Notes under the pieces: model-generated | Databases searched by the model: none | What the model saw: the letters and a program-made list of their open reading frames with translations, nothing else | What the model was told of the DNA's origin: nothing | Shown: positions 1 to 8,392 of the stretch, piece after piece | Layout: each line of letters starts with the position of its first letter | Numbering within the stretch: position 1 is the first letter of the stretch | Position numbers and translations under genes: made by a program | Assembly: GCF_037327425.1 (NCBI RefSeq) | Contig: NZ_CP147846.1 | Span: 3,596,001-3,660,000 of the forward strand | Direction: 5' to 3' | DNA: 64,000 nucleotides | Source: Rhodococcus sovatensis | GTDB taxonomy: Bacteria > Actinomycetota > Actinomycetes > Mycobacteriales > Mycobacteriaceae

Positions 1-177
1 CACGGTCCCCGAGTTCGGTGCGAGCAGTCCGTTGATGGTGCGCGCCAACGTCGACTTGCCCGATCCGTTCGATCCGATGATGCCGACTCGTCGCTCGGTG
101 ATACGAAGATCGATACCGCGCAACACTTCCCGCTCTCCGAATGCGTGCCGGACGGCATCGAAGACGATCTCACTCAC
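1..177 (-). CDS. bioM: BioM-like ECF transporter ATPase (N-terminal fragment)
   Basis: This is the first 59 codons of an ABC-type ATPase; the rest lies beyond the left edge. It starts at a GTG (177-175) that overlaps the thiolase stop (GTGA). The visible part has a short strand-rich start followed by a Walker A P-loop, GSNGSGKST, at about residues 36-44. Being the last visible gene of an operon that begins with bioY, it is best read as the A component of a biotin ECF transporter (BioM), which hydrolyses ATP on the cytoplasmic side to drive uptake by BioY. In many actinobacteria a BioN T-component follows, but it would lie outside this window. An ATPase for another ECF substrate, such as cobalt, cannot be excluded from this fragment. 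Confidence 0.8.
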   Translation of the reverse strand, partial: MSEIVFDAVRHAFGEREVLRGIDLRITERRVGIIGSNGSGKSTLARTINGLLAPNSGTV

Positions 178-1331
178 TGCACACGCTCCACGATCATTGC
201 GATTCCTTGACCTCCACCGATCGCGCAGGCCGCGAGACCGAGTTCCGGTCCGGACGAGGTGGACATCTGACGCGCCAACCGCACCAGCAATATTGCACCG
301 GACGCGCCCCACGGATGCCCCATCGCGATCGCGCCACCTTGCGGGCACAGTGCGCTCTCGTCGAGCCCCAACTCGTCGGACACCGCGAGAACGACGGACG
401 CGAATGCCTCGGTGATCTCGACGATGCCGATGTCGGACAGAGCAACTCCGGTGCGAGCAAGCACCTTCTCGATGGCAGGGACCGGGCCGAGCCCCGGCAA
501 CGCAGGATCCGAACCCGCGACTGCAGATCCTAGAATCCGCAGGGCTGGAAGACCTTCGGCGCGCGCGGCAGTCGTCACCGCGATCACCGCAGCCCCGTCC
601 GAGATTCCGCACGAATTTCCCGCAGTCACAGTCCCGTCCGCAGTGAACGTCGGTCGCAAACGCGCCAACCTACCCTCACTCATGTTCGGCCTGATCCGCT
701 GGTCACGGAAGATGCCTGCCACTGGCACGATCTCATCGGTGAAATCTGTTGCAGCAGCGGCCATATGCGAACGTGAGGCGTATGCGTCTTGACGCTCGCG
801 GCTGATCCCGCGGATGCGAGCGAGATCGTCGGCGGCCACTCCCATGTCCGGATCGGGAAACCCTGTCGGCGCGAACGGCGCACGGGTGTACCTGACCAGC
901 TCAGCGCCACTGTCTTGCTTGGCACTACGGCGGGTCGGCCAGAACCGCCAGGGCGCAGTGCTCGCCGACTCGACGCCACCGGCGAGAATCAGCTGATCGT
1001 CACCGCACCTGACTCGCGCGGCTGCCTGCATGACTGCGTCGAGTCCGGACCCGCACTGACGGTCGACCGTCACACCCGGAACGTCGACGCCGAGTCCTGC
1101 CGCCAACGAGGCGATCCGTGCGGGATCGCCGCCGGGTCCGAGGCAGTTGCCGAGAACGACATCGTCGACCTGGGTAGTACAGCCGGCGTCGAGCAACGTT
1201 CGCATCGCGGCTTGGAGAACCGGAGCAGCCAGATCTGTCGTCGTGAGGTCCGCGAAGCCATGCCCGGCATTGCCGATCGGTGTCCGCCACGGCGCGACGA
1301 GAACAGGGGCGTTCGTGGCTGATCGGGTCAT
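174..1331 (-). CDS. Thiolase (acetyl-CoA acetyltransferase family)
   Basis: A 385-residue thiolase. The start ATG at 1331 overlaps the upstream ligase stop (ATGA); a longer open frame exists but would run far into the ligase gene. The acyl-accepting cysteine is visible as Cys93 in RQCGSGLD, the C-terminal GGAIAMGHPWGASGA supplies the catalytic histidine, and the second cysteine lies in ACAIGGGQG. Thiolases cleave or form 3-ketoacyl-CoA with CoA in the cytoplasm. Its place between bioY and bioM is not explained by transport. It and the adjacent AMP-ligase are activities of beta-oxidation, so they may process biotin-related side chains or pimelate-like precursors; that role is inference. Four-base overlaps on both sides indicate translational coupling. 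Confidence 0.9.
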   Translation of the reverse strand: MTRSATNAPVLVAPWRTPIGNAGHGFADLTTTDLAAPVLQAAMRTLLDAGCTTQVDDVVLGNCLGPGGDPARIASLAAGLGVDVPGVTVDRQCGSGLDAVMQAAARVRCGDDQLILAGGVESASTAPWRFWPTRRSAKQDSGAELVRYTRAPFAPTGFPDPDMGVAADDLARIRGISRERQDAYASRSHMAAAATDFTDEIVPVAGIFRDQRIRPNMSEGRLARLRPTFTADGTVTAGNSCGISDGAAVIAVTTAARAEGLPALRILGSAVAGSDPALPGLGPVPAIEKVLARTGVALSDIGIVEITEAFASVVLAVSDELGLDESALCPQGGAIAMGHPWGASGAILLVRLARQMSTSSGPELGLAACAIGGGQGIAMIVERVQ

Positions 1332-2464
1332 GGTTGCGAGTCTGTCACTCGAGCTCGTGCGATCTTGCCGCTGCCCGTGCGAGGGAGCTCGTCGACGACG
1401 GTCCACCGACGCGGTATGGCCTCCTTCTGCAGCGACGCCCGCGCCTGGTCCTTTATTCGAGTCAGCAGCGCGGTCCGGTCGGGCGTGCTGTCGTCTCGCG
1501 AGCTGCGATCCAGTTCGAGCACCGCAGTCACCGTCTCGCCGAGAACAGCGTGGGGTGTGCCGATGACCGCAGATGCCTTGACGCCGACGATGGCGTCGAG
1601 AATTCGTTCGACGTCCTCGGCGAGAACGGTCGTTCCTCCGACGTTCACCGCCGCACTCCCCCTACCGTGCACGACGAGTTCGCCCCCTGGCCGCAGTTCC
1701 GCAAGGTCGCCGACTCCGACCCACTCGTCGGCACCGAGAACGCGGTAGGGCGAACGCACGAACAGCAGACCGTCCCTGATCTCGGCCTCGACGCGATCCA
1801 GAAGCCGCAGGGGGCCGGGAACCACACGCGCCGCGACGAGCGACAGCTCAGCGGCGCCGTAGTACTCGACGAGCCGTAGACCGCGCGCACGATTTTCCGC
1901 GCCGGCATCGAGCGAGGCCCCGGCCACAACGGCGGTGTGCAGGTTCGGCGCGCGGTGCAGCAACTCCCGAAGCACTGCGGGAACGGCGTGCGTCACCGTG
2001 GCCGTGCTTTCGTCGTCGGTGACGCACGCACCGACGTACAGGGCGTGGACAGCGCCGAACAGATGCATCGTGGCGTGCAGCGGGCCGGTCACAAGCACCC
2101 GGTCGGAGGAAGTGATCCCGGTTATCGAGGTGAACTCATCGAAACTGTGGGTCCACGACTCAGCCGTTCGGGCCAGCGGACGGGGCGTGCCGGTAGATCC
2201 GGACGTCCCGACGAGCAGGAATGCACCCGTGGGGATCTCCGAGCGGTCCGGACGAGCGGTTGGATCCTCGACGCGCACCGCTGCGCCCTGCCGCGCCGCG
2301 GCGAACACACAGATCAGCGCTTCGGGTAGTGCCAGTGCCGAGGCGTCGTGGACCGCGGCATCGGGCCACTCTGCGACCGCAGCGTCGAATCGGTCGTAGG
2401 ACAGAGGTCTGCCACCGATATCGATCGCGATATCGGTGCCAGACCCGCCCAGACGCAAGCTCAC
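1328..2464 (-). CDS. Short AMP-forming acyl-CoA ligase
   Basis: A 378-residue member of the adenylate-forming ligase superfamily, clearly shorter than the usual 500-550 residues, with the shortening on the N-terminal side. The nucleotide motif GTSGSTGTPRP is at about residues 83-93, YYGAAELS gives the second core motif, and the C-terminal PRTGSGKIAR carries the catalytic lysine, so both lobes of the active site are present. Enzymes of this family activate a carboxylate as acyl-AMP and transfer it to CoA. The GTG start at 2464 overlaps the bioY stop (GTGA). The operon context suggests a substrate linked to biotin or its precursors, but the sequence does not fix it. A short MenE-type ligase is an alternative description. 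Confidence 0.85.
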   Translation of the reverse strand: MSLRLGGSGTDIAIDIGGRPLSYDRFDAAVAEWPDAAVHDASALALPEALICVFAAARQGAAVRVEDPTARPDRSEIPTGAFLLVGTSGSTGTPRPLARTAESWTHSFDEFTSITGITSSDRVLVTGPLHATMHLFGAVHALYVGACVTDDESTATVTHAVPAVLRELLHRAPNLHTAVVAGASLDAGAENRARGLRLVEYYGAAELSLVAARVVPGPLRLLDRVEAEIRDGLLFVRSPYRVLGADEWVGVGDLAELRPGGELVVHGRGSAAVNVGGTTVLAEDVERILDAIVGVKASAVIGTPHAVLGETVTAVLELDRSSRDDSTPDRTALLTRIKDQARASLQKEAIPRRWTVVDELPRTGSGKIARARVTDSQP

Positions 2465-3063
2465 CTGGTCGCGATGATGCCGGGATAGGCCCGGTGCACA
2501 CTCTTGGCGACGACTGTGGCGATGACTACCTTCACCAGATCACCGGGCAGGAACGCGAAGTTGGTCGAGATTGCAGCCCACACTCCGAGATCGGTACGCA
2601 GCAACAGGCCGATGGTTCCGAAGATGTAGACGACCACGATGCCGCCCAACGCGTTGATCAGTAGGCCGAGCACCAGCGGGTATTTCGGCAGGATGCGGGC
2701 GGTAAGCAGGCCGATGACGAAGACTGCCGGAATCCAACCGACGAGGTATCCGGCACTCGGCCCGGCCAGAGCTGTCAGTCCCGTTCGTCCACCCGACAGA
2801 AGCGGTAGGCCGATGAGGGTAAGCGCGATGAAGACTGCAACCGCGGCGACACCCTTGCGTGGACCGAGAACGGCACCGGCCAGGATGACGCCGAGCGTCT
2901 GCAGTGTGATCGGCACACCGCTGAACCCGACCGTGATCGCGCCGGCCAACCCGAGGGCAGCAATGAGCGCGGCGAACACCGCGATCTGCGCCATTTCTCG
3001 CGCCGAGATGCGCACCTTCGAACCCGACACCGTTGTCTCCCGTACGCCTTCTAGACCTGACAT
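2461..3063 (-). CDS. bioY: Biotin ECF transporter substrate-binding subunit BioY
   Basis: A 200-residue, strongly hydrophobic protein with about six membrane segments. It carries hallmarks of BioY: the run PITLQTLGVILAGAVLGP near residue 55, SGGRTGL followed by AGPSAGYLVGW, and a C-terminal PGDLVK. BioY binds biotin in the membrane and passes it to the ATPase pair BioMN. The ATG at 3063 was preferred because AGGAG lies five bases upstream; a GTG two codons earlier is also open. A palindromic BioQ-like operator lies just upstream, so the operon is probably repressed when biotin is plentiful. The downstream ligase overlaps its stop by four bases. Confidence 0.93.
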   Translation of the reverse strand: MSGLEGVRETTVSGSKVRISAREMAQIAVFAALIAALGLAGAITVGFSGVPITLQTLGVILAGAVLGPRKGVAAVAVFIALTLIGLPLLSGGRTGLTALAGPSAGYLVGWIPAVFVIGLLTARILPKYPLVLGLLINALGGIVVVYIFGTIGLLLRTDLGVWAAISTNFAFLPGDLVKVVIATVVAKSVHRAYPGIIATR

Positions 3064-3086
3064 GACCACTCCTAGTGATACAAGCT

Positions 3087-3099
3087 TGAACGGCGTTCA
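3087..3099. promoter_or_regulatory. BioQ-like operator upstream of bioY
   Basis: A perfect palindrome, TGAAC-GGC-GTTCA, sits 24 bases upstream of the bioY start. This matches the form TGAAC-N3-GTTCA known for the TetR-family biotin repressor BioQ of Corynebacterium and Mycobacterium. The bioQ gene itself is not in the window. Confidence 0.65.
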
Positions 3100-3210
3100 A
3101 GGTAGCAGGTGCGGTCGTGGTGGCATCCACGAAGGGCTCGAAGCGAAACGTATCGGCTGCGCGCTCGCCACCTCCGGTATCGAACAAGTGGGGCCGATAC
3201 GGTAGTAGCC

Positions 3211-3702
3211 ATGACTCGAACCCTCGTCCTCATGCGGCACGGCAAGTCCGGCTACCCAGAGGGAACGCCGGACCACGACCGACCGCTCGCCGAGCGCGGC
3301 CAACGTGAAGCAGCACTCGCTGGGGCATGGATCACCGACACCCTAGGCGGTGTCGATGCGGTGATCTGCTCGACAGCGACTCGGACTCGCCAGACTCTGG
3401 AGGCCACTGGAATCGTCGCCGAAGTGAAGTTCGAGGAACTGATCTACGGCGCGTCACCAGAGGAGATCATCGAAGAGATCGCGCAGACCGACGACTCCGT
3501 GACCACCCTCCTCGTCGTCGGACATGCGCCCGGAATACCGTTCACTGCACTGGAATTGGCGGAGGCAACAGGATCCGAGGCTGCCATCGAGATTGGGCGG
3601 AAGTTCCCGACGTCCGCGCTGGCGGTCCTGACCGTCGACGTGCCGTGGTCGGAAATCGGGCGCGGTACCGCGGCGCTCACTGCTTTCCACGTTCCGCGCT
3701 AG
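3211..3702 (+). CDS. Histidine phosphatase, SixA-like
   Basis: A 163-residue protein of the histidine phosphatase (phosphoglycerate mutase-like) superfamily. The phosphate-accepting histidine lies in LMRHGKSG near residue 9, the second histidine in VVGHAPGIP near residue 108, and the short length fits the SixA (phosphohistidine phosphatase) group rather than true mutases. The ATG at 3211 was chosen because it immediately precedes the conserved TLVLMRHG strand. It diverges from bioY across about 150 bases. A tandem repeat array begins directly after its stop codon. The substrate cannot be told from sequence. Confidence 0.85.
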   Translation: MTRTLVLMRHGKSGYPEGTPDHDRPLAERGQREAALAGAWITDTLGGVDAVICSTATRTRQTLEATGIVAEVKFEELIYGASPEEIIEEIAQTDDSVTTLLVVGHAPGIPFTALELAEATGSEAAIEIGRKFPTSALAVLTVDVPWSEIGRGTAALTAFHVPR

Positions 3703-3845
3703 GACCGAATGGGTCGTTCGCTGCGCTTCCAGGTGACCGAATGAGTCGTTCGCTCCCAATCTGAGACCGAATGAGTCGTTCGTCTACTTCAAGTGACCGA
3801 ATGAGTCGTTCGCTCCCAACCAGAGACCGAATGAGACATTCGGTC
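3703..3845. repeat. Five-copy array, about 30-bp period, ending in a palindrome
   Basis: Units starting with GACCGAATG begin at 3703, 3735, 3765, 3795 and 3825, so spacing is 30 bases after the first. Units two to four carry GACCGAATGAGTCGTTCG. Units two and four also share the filler CTCCCAA, giving a 60-base higher-order repeat. The last unit is a perfect inverted repeat (GACCGAATG, 3-base centre, CATTCGGTC, 3825-3845). The array starts right after a stop codon and separates two convergent genes. Related copies lie near 19.6-19.9 and 63.5 kb. Confidence 0.9.
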
Positions 3846-3904
3846 ACTAGGGAGGGGTTTAGCTACGGATCATTCGGTCACTAGGGAGGGGTTTAGCTAC
3901 GGAT
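3837..3904. repeat. Tandem duplication of a 34-bp segment
   Basis: Bases 3837-3870 and 3871-3904 are identical direct copies (beginning CATTCGGTCACTAGGGAGGG). The second copy contains the stop codon and last codons of the small membrane protein gene on the minus strand; the first is a downstream relic. It looks like a recent slippage or unequal recombination event. Confidence 0.92.
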
Positions 3905-4096
3905 CTTCGCGACGACAAATCCGACGACGCCGAGCGCGATGAGCAGCAACAGCGCTGTACCGAATCCTGCGAGCCACCAGACCACTGCGAAGACGACAAG
4001 AGCCGGCGCTGCAGCGATGAGAGCGATCGCGGGGTTCTCCCGGACGGTTTCGAGCGCGGACTGTGCGTGAACCCGGTCGAGCTTCTTTCCAGCCAT
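3893..4096 (-). CDS. Small two-helix membrane protein
   Basis: A 67-residue protein of unknown function. Residues 1-20 are charged (MAGKKLDRVHAQ), followed by two hydrophobic segments at about residues 23-44 and 46-63 and a basic end (AKIRS). No domain was recognised. It is not in an operon: the LLM oxidoreductase downstream in coordinates is also on the minus strand but about 125 bases separate them. The 3' end is duplicated in tandem immediately downstream, which does not disturb the reading frame. Codon use is typical of the region, which supports a real gene. Confidence 0.65.
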   Translation of the reverse strand: MAGKKLDRVHAQSALETVRENPAIALIAAAPALVVFAVVWWLAGFGTALLLLIALGVVGFVVAKIRS

Positions 4097-4220
4097 GGTG
4101 CGCCTTTCGTGAGTCCGCTTACCTCTGCCTCACTCCACAGTAGCGCGCATCTGCCCTATGCCGGGGACTCCGAGCAGGCCCGACACCACCCTGGCGTACG
4201 CAATGCAGACATTCCATGGC

Positions 4221-5225
4221 TCACCTGGACAGCGAGCGTGCGAGCTGAATGAGCTGGGCATCGGCGTCGAACAAGGCTTTTCGGTCGTACGTCGACGTCG
4301 ATGCCAGGATCTCGTCCGGATCGGTACGAGCGATGAGCTTCTCCAGCTGATCAGCCACCTCGTCGGGAGTTCCGAGAACTGCGGATGCGAGGGACCTTTC
4401 GACGCGCTCACGGGTGCGCGCAGGTGCAGCGCCCAGGTCGATCTGCGACGGGTCCGTCAGGGGTGGGAATTCACCGGTCCGCCGCGACTGGGCCATCGCC
4501 CACGCCTCGGGGATAGCCAGGGTGCGCGCGCGTTCGGCGGTCTCGGCGACGGTGATGTCGAGCGAAACGATGACGCGAGGGTCTGGGTTCCGATCGGTAG
4601 GTCGGTAGTGACGTCGATAGTCCTCGAGCGCCGAACCGTCGCTCGCCAGGATCGGGCCTCCAACGACCACGGGCAGGCCGGCCTCGGCCGCGACGCTGAG
4701 ACCTTGCCCTGTTGCGAGGACGTAGATCGGCGGCGGTGCAACCGCGGGACGAATCGTCACCGGTGCCGTCGCGTCGAAGTAGCTCCGCAGTTCGTCGAGA
4801 TCGTCAGCGAAGGTGTCGGACTCCTCACGTCCGGTGCGAAGAGCTGCCCGTACCGGTTCGGTGAATCCGAGCGAGCGACCGACGCCGACGTCGACCCGCC
4901 CCGGATACAGAGCCTCGAGCATCGCGAACTGTTCTGCGACGACGAACGGCTGGTAGTTGGGCAGCATCACACCGCCCGATCCGATCCGCATGCTCGACGT
5001 CCGGGCACCTACCGCCGCGAGCAGAACCGCAGGCGATCCGCTCGCAATGCCGGGAACACCGTGATGCTCGGCGACCCAGAACCGGTGATAACCGAGCTTC
5101 TCGGCGTTGACCGCTCGCTCGATCGTCGAGGTGAGCGCAGCGCCATCGCAATACCCTTCGCGGGTTCGAGACCGGTCGAGCAGGGACAGGATCACCTCTA
5201 GCGCAACCGTCGTCTCGTCGTGCAT
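4221..5225 (-). CDS. LLM-class flavin-dependent oxidoreductase
   Basis: A 334-residue protein of the luciferase-like monooxygenase family. Family features include RFWVAEHHGVPG near residue 50, the G-rich SMRIGSGGVMLPNYQP near residue 80 that contacts flavin phosphate, and LYPGRVDVGVGRSLG near residue 108. The pattern resembles the MsnO8/alkane-type group, which use reduced FMN or F420 to oxidise small substrates in the cytoplasm. The start ATG at 5225 leaves about 85 bases to the divergent VOC gene, so the two may share a promoter region. Neither cofactor choice nor substrate can be decided from sequence. Confidence 0.88.
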   Translation of the reverse strand: MHDETTVALEVILSLLDRSRTREGYCDGAALTSTIERAVNAEKLGYHRFWVAEHHGVPGIASGSPAVLLAAVGARTSSMRIGSGGVMLPNYQPFVVAEQFAMLEALYPGRVDVGVGRSLGFTEPVRAALRTGREESDTFADDLDELRSYFDATAPVTIRPAVAPPPIYVLATGQGLSVAAEAGLPVVVGGPILASDGSALEDYRRHYRPTDRNPDPRVIVSLDITVAETAERARTLAIPEAWAMAQSRRTGEFPPLTDPSQIDLGAAPARTRERVERSLASAVLGTPDEVADQLEKLIARTDPDEILASTSTYDRKALFDADAQLIQLARSLSR

Positions 5226-5310
5226 ATTTCTTTGTGCGGATCGTGCGATCGAGGACCGAAACTGTCCGCAATCGGCGTCAGACTTGTTCTACCCGACACA
5301 GGAGGACCTC

Positions 5311-5676
5311 ATGGACATCAAGCTCGAACTCGTGATGATTCCCGTCACCGACGTGGATCGCGCCAAGGATTTCTACACCCGGATCGGATTCAACGCCGAC
5401 CACGACGCGAGTCCGGCGGACGGAATTCGCTTCGTCCAGCTGACGCCGCCGGGATCGGCGTGCTCGATCGCGGTCGGAACCGGCATCACGGACGCGGCCC
5501 CCGGCAGCGTCGAGGGGATGCAGGTTGTCGTCGACAGCGCCGAGGAAGCCCGGAACCACCTCATCGCAGCCGGCCTCGAGATCGAACCCGTCGTCGACCT
5601 CGGTTGGGGAAAGTTCGTCTTCTTCGCCGATCCCGACGGAAACAAGTGGGCCGTGCAGGAGCTCCCGCAGCGCTAG
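5311..5676 (+). CDS. VOC (glyoxalase/bleomycin-resistance) family protein
   Basis: A 121-residue single-module VOC protein. The beta-alpha-beta start MIPVTDVDRAKDFYTRIGF and the closing FFADPDGNKWAVQE are characteristic, and the glutamate in the latter is a usual metal ligand. The ATG at 5311 has a strong AGGAGG ribosome site six bases upstream. VOC proteins act as metal-dependent lyases, dioxygenases or sequestering proteins, and the reaction here is unknown. Its stop overlaps by four bases the stop of the convergent EEP-domain gene. Confidence 0.88.
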   Translation: MDIKLELVMIPVTDVDRAKDFYTRIGFNADHDASPADGIRFVQLTPPGSACSIAVGTGITDAAPGSVEGMQVVVDSAEEARNHLIAAGLEIEPVVDLGWGKFVFFADPDGNKWAVQELPQR

Positions 5677-6635
5677 AGGACGAGCGAGCAGCGGATGCCC
5701 CGATGATCGGATCCGGGCAGATCCACTACGCCCACCTCGGTCACCGACGCACCGCGCACGAGAACGTGGTCGATCGCGATCAACGGCGGGAGCCTGAGCG
5801 TAGCCAGCGGGAACGCGAGCTTCCAATCCGCGTGATAGGTCGCGAGATGCCCCGCCCCGACCTCCATGGCGGCATCGCGAAACCCGTCGGTACACAGGTC
5901 GCGGTATCGCTTGTGGTCGTAGGTGGCGTTGAAATCGCCGGCAACGACGACCGGGCCGTCGTCGTCCGGGATCTTGGAGAGCATCTGCCCGATCGCGGCC
6001 AGCTCCCGCACCCACGCCTCGGGGCGGCGGGGCCACGGCGGAACGGGATGAGCCGCGAACACGAGAGGTGACGCCCCGCCGGGAACGTGGACGCGTGCTG
6101 ACAGCAGTTCCGTCACATAGCCGTCGTGGCGCTCGAGATCCGACAACGGGTGACGCGAATAGATCCCCGTGCCGTTGCCTCCAGCCGCCGGACTGACGAA
6201 CGACTCCGGCAACCGGTCGAGGAGACCCGCGGCGAGAAGGCGCTGATGCGCCTGCGGGGTCAGCTCGACGACCGTCAGAACATCGGGTTCGTGCTTGTCC
6301 AGCAGAGCAATGATTGCCTCGGTGTCGGCCTGACCGAGCAGGATGTTCGCGTGCAGGACGGTGAACGGCGTCCCCGAAGCCGGTCGACGCCGGAACCGGC
6401 GAATCCTCAGCGGCGCCTGGGTCCAGGCTGCCGCGAGAATCACTCCACCCCCGATCACGGCTCCTGTCCACCCCAGGCCGAAGGTCAACAAAATTGCTCC
6501 CGGAATCGAACCGAGCATCGGCACACGGGCGAGTGCACCGGCGACGAGCACGACCTGACGTTTCGAATCCACCAGGTGCGCCACCACGGCCAATAGTGCT
6601 GCCGTCACAAAAGCGGCGCCGAGAACGATGATCAT
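5673..6635 (-). CDS. Membrane-anchored endonuclease/exonuclease/phosphatase-family protein
   Basis: A 320-residue protein with two or three N-terminal membrane segments (about residues 1-19, 25-42 and 47-66) followed by an EEP domain on the far side. EEP motifs run in order: HANILLG, the metal-binding glutamate in VVELT, GNGTGIYSRH, GDFNAT, and a C-terminal SDHRGI with the catalytic histidine. The architecture is common in actinobacteria as a membrane-tethered hydrolase acting on phosphodiesters, possibly outside the cell. The ATG at 6635 was chosen because the hydrophobic segment starts there; an upstream start is open but adds charged sequence. Substrate is unknown. Confidence 0.85.
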   Translation of the reverse strand: MIIVLGAAFVTAALLAVVAHLVDSKRQVVLVAGALARVPMLGSIPGAILLTFGLGWTGAVIGGGVILAAAWTQAPLRIRRFRRRPASGTPFTVLHANILLGQADTEAIIALLDKHEPDVLTVVELTPQAHQRLLAAGLLDRLPESFVSPAAGGNGTGIYSRHPLSDLERHDGYVTELLSARVHVPGGASPLVFAAHPVPPWPRRPEAWVRELAAIGQMLSKIPDDDGPVVVAGDFNATYDHKRYRDLCTDGFRDAAMEVGAGHLATYHADWKLAFPLATLRLPPLIAIDHVLVRGASVTEVGVVDLPGSDHRGIRCSLVL

Positions 6636-6769
6636 CTCGGGTAGTCTCCCACCTCGATCTGAGGAGAGTCTGGGAGATCTCACCGCATGCTACTGTTCGG
6701 TCGCTTTTCGCCGAACGAACAGGGACAATCACTTCTCGGGTCGGATCGAGCGCAGGGGACAGACAAGAC

Positions 6770-8392
6770 GTGAAACGCAGGCAACTGCTTCAGCTGGCAG
6801 CCGCAGGACTGGTCGGATTGTCGGCACCGCCCATCGTCGCGGCCGGACGTGCAGGCGCGATACCGATCGGTGTCGGTTCGATCCGCTCACTCGTCCCCGA
6901 GCTGTTCGCCGATCCTCCGCGCCCGCCCGATCATTCATCCGTCATCGTGATCGGCTCGGGCTTCGGTGCCAGCGCAGCTGCTCTGCGACTCGCCCAGGCC
7001 GGTAGCCAGGTCACCATCCTCGAACGCGGCCTCCGGTGGCCGCGTGATCCGTGGCGTGAGATCTTCACGGCCGACATGACCGCGGACGGGCGCGGCCTAT
7101 GGCATCAGGACTCGTTCACCAACATCACCGGCATGCCCGTCGGGCCGGTCGACCGTTTCGGTGGCGTACTCGACACGACCCGGTTCGAAAACCTCTCGGT
7201 GTGGCGCGCAGCAGCGGTCGGTGGTGGATCGATCGTCTACACCGGCGTCACCATCGCACCCGAAAAGCGGTTCTTCGACCTGTCCTTCGGCGGTCGGCTC
7301 GACTACGCCGAGATGGCGTCGTCCTGGTACCCCAGGGCGCGGTCGATGCTGCTGCCGTCGACGATGCCCGCCGATATCTACGACAGCCCGAACTTCGCGC
7401 ATTCACGAACCTGGGACGACCATGCCCGACGCGCCGGTTTCCAACCGGAAGCGGTCGACGGAACTTGGAACTGGAACGTCGTACGCGACGAGATCGCCGG
7501 GCGCTCCAGGCCGTCGGCGATCGTCGGGGCGAGCACGTTCGGAAATTCGAACGGCGCCAAGTACGACCTGACGCAGAACTACATTCCACAAGCCGAGGGC
7601 ACCGGCCGTGCAACTGTGTGCCACAGCCACGAGGTGGCCTCGATCGGCTCGGAATCCGGCGGTCGGTACCGCGTCGAGGTCCGGCGGCTCGATCCCGAAG
7701 GCAACGTCCTCGAGACGAGGACGCTGACGTGCGACAAGCTCGTCCTCGGTGCCGGGTCGATCGGCACCACGGAGCTTCTGCTGCGTGCGCAGGCAACCGG
7801 CGCGCTGGGGAATCTGAACGAATTCGTCGGCCGCGGTTGGGGAACCAACGGCGATGCGTCCATGACGCGCTCGCTCGGTCCTGCCGCGGGCGTTCCGCAG
7901 GCAGCGCCGTGCGCCTCGCGCATCGTCGACGAATCGAGCATTCCACTCACCGTCGAGAACTGGTACGTCCCCGGTGTGCCATGGGATCTCGGATTCCTCG
8001 GCTCGCTCGGCATGACCATCGACCCGTTACGCGCGGACTTCCGATACGACGCCGCGAGCGACGGAATGACGCTGTCCTGGCCTCGGGGCGGCAGTCGTGA
8101 CACCGTGGAAGCGCTGCGCGCAGTGCAGAACCGAATGGCGGAGGCTGGGGGCACCGTCGTGTCTGCTGAACCGTTCACCCGTGACGTCGACGATACTTTC
8201 ACCGCGCATCCACTCGGCGGCGCTGTACTCGGCGATGTCACCGACTCCTACGGCCGGGTCAAGGGTCACGACGGTCTGTACGTCATGGACGGCGCATTGA
8301 TCCCTGGGAGTACGGGCGCGGTCAACCCGTCGCTGACCATCACGGCACTCGCGGAGCGCAACGTGGCTCGGGTGATCGCCGACGGGCGCTGA
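6770..8392 (+). CDS. Secreted GMC oxidoreductase, cholesterol-oxidase-like
   Basis: A 540-residue flavoprotein. It begins with a twin-arginine signal (KRRQLLQL, then a hydrophobic stretch ending in AAGRAGA), pointing to export with cofactor by Tat. A FAD-binding VIVIGSGFGASAAALRL is at about residues 58-74, and the FAD-site motif VGGGSIVYTG follows. The C-terminal block resembles class I cholesterol oxidase: HPLGG with His480 and NPSLTITALAERNV with Asn519, matching the catalytic His and Asn of that family. Such enzymes oxidise the 3-hydroxy group of sterols with O2 to a 4-en-3-one and H2O2. Sterol specificity is inferred from similarity only. The start is GTG. Confidence 0.85.
   Translation: MKRRQLLQLAAAGLVGLSAPPIVAAGRAGAIPIGVGSIRSLVPELFADPPRPPDHSSVIVIGSGFGASAAALRLAQAGSQVTILERGLRWPRDPWREIFTADMTADGRGLWHQDSFTNITGMPVGPVDRFGGVLDTTRFENLSVWRAAAVGGGSIVYTGVTIAPEKRFFDLSFGGRLDYAEMASSWYPRARSMLLPSTMPADIYDSPNFAHSRTWDDHARRAGFQPEAVDGTWNWNVVRDEIAGRSRPSAIVGASTFGNSNGAKYDLTQNYIPQAEGTGRATVCHSHEVASIGSESGGRYRVEVRRLDPEGNVLETRTLTCDKLVLGAGSIGTTELLLRAQATGALGNLNEFVGRGWGTNGDASMTRSLGPAAGVPQAAPCASRIVDESSIPLTVENWYVPGVPWDLGFLGSLGMTIDPLRADFRYDAASDGMTLSWPRGGSRDTVEALRAVQNRMAEAGGTVVSAEPFTRDVDDTFTAHPLGGAVLGDVTDSYGRVKGHDGLYVMDGALIPGSTGAVNPSLTITALAERNVARVIADGR

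Noticed and set aside
3703..3845. CRISPR-like array (30-bp period)
   Set aside because: There are no unique spacers: the sequence between cores is itself repeated, and no cas genes are near. The same holds at 63505-63618.
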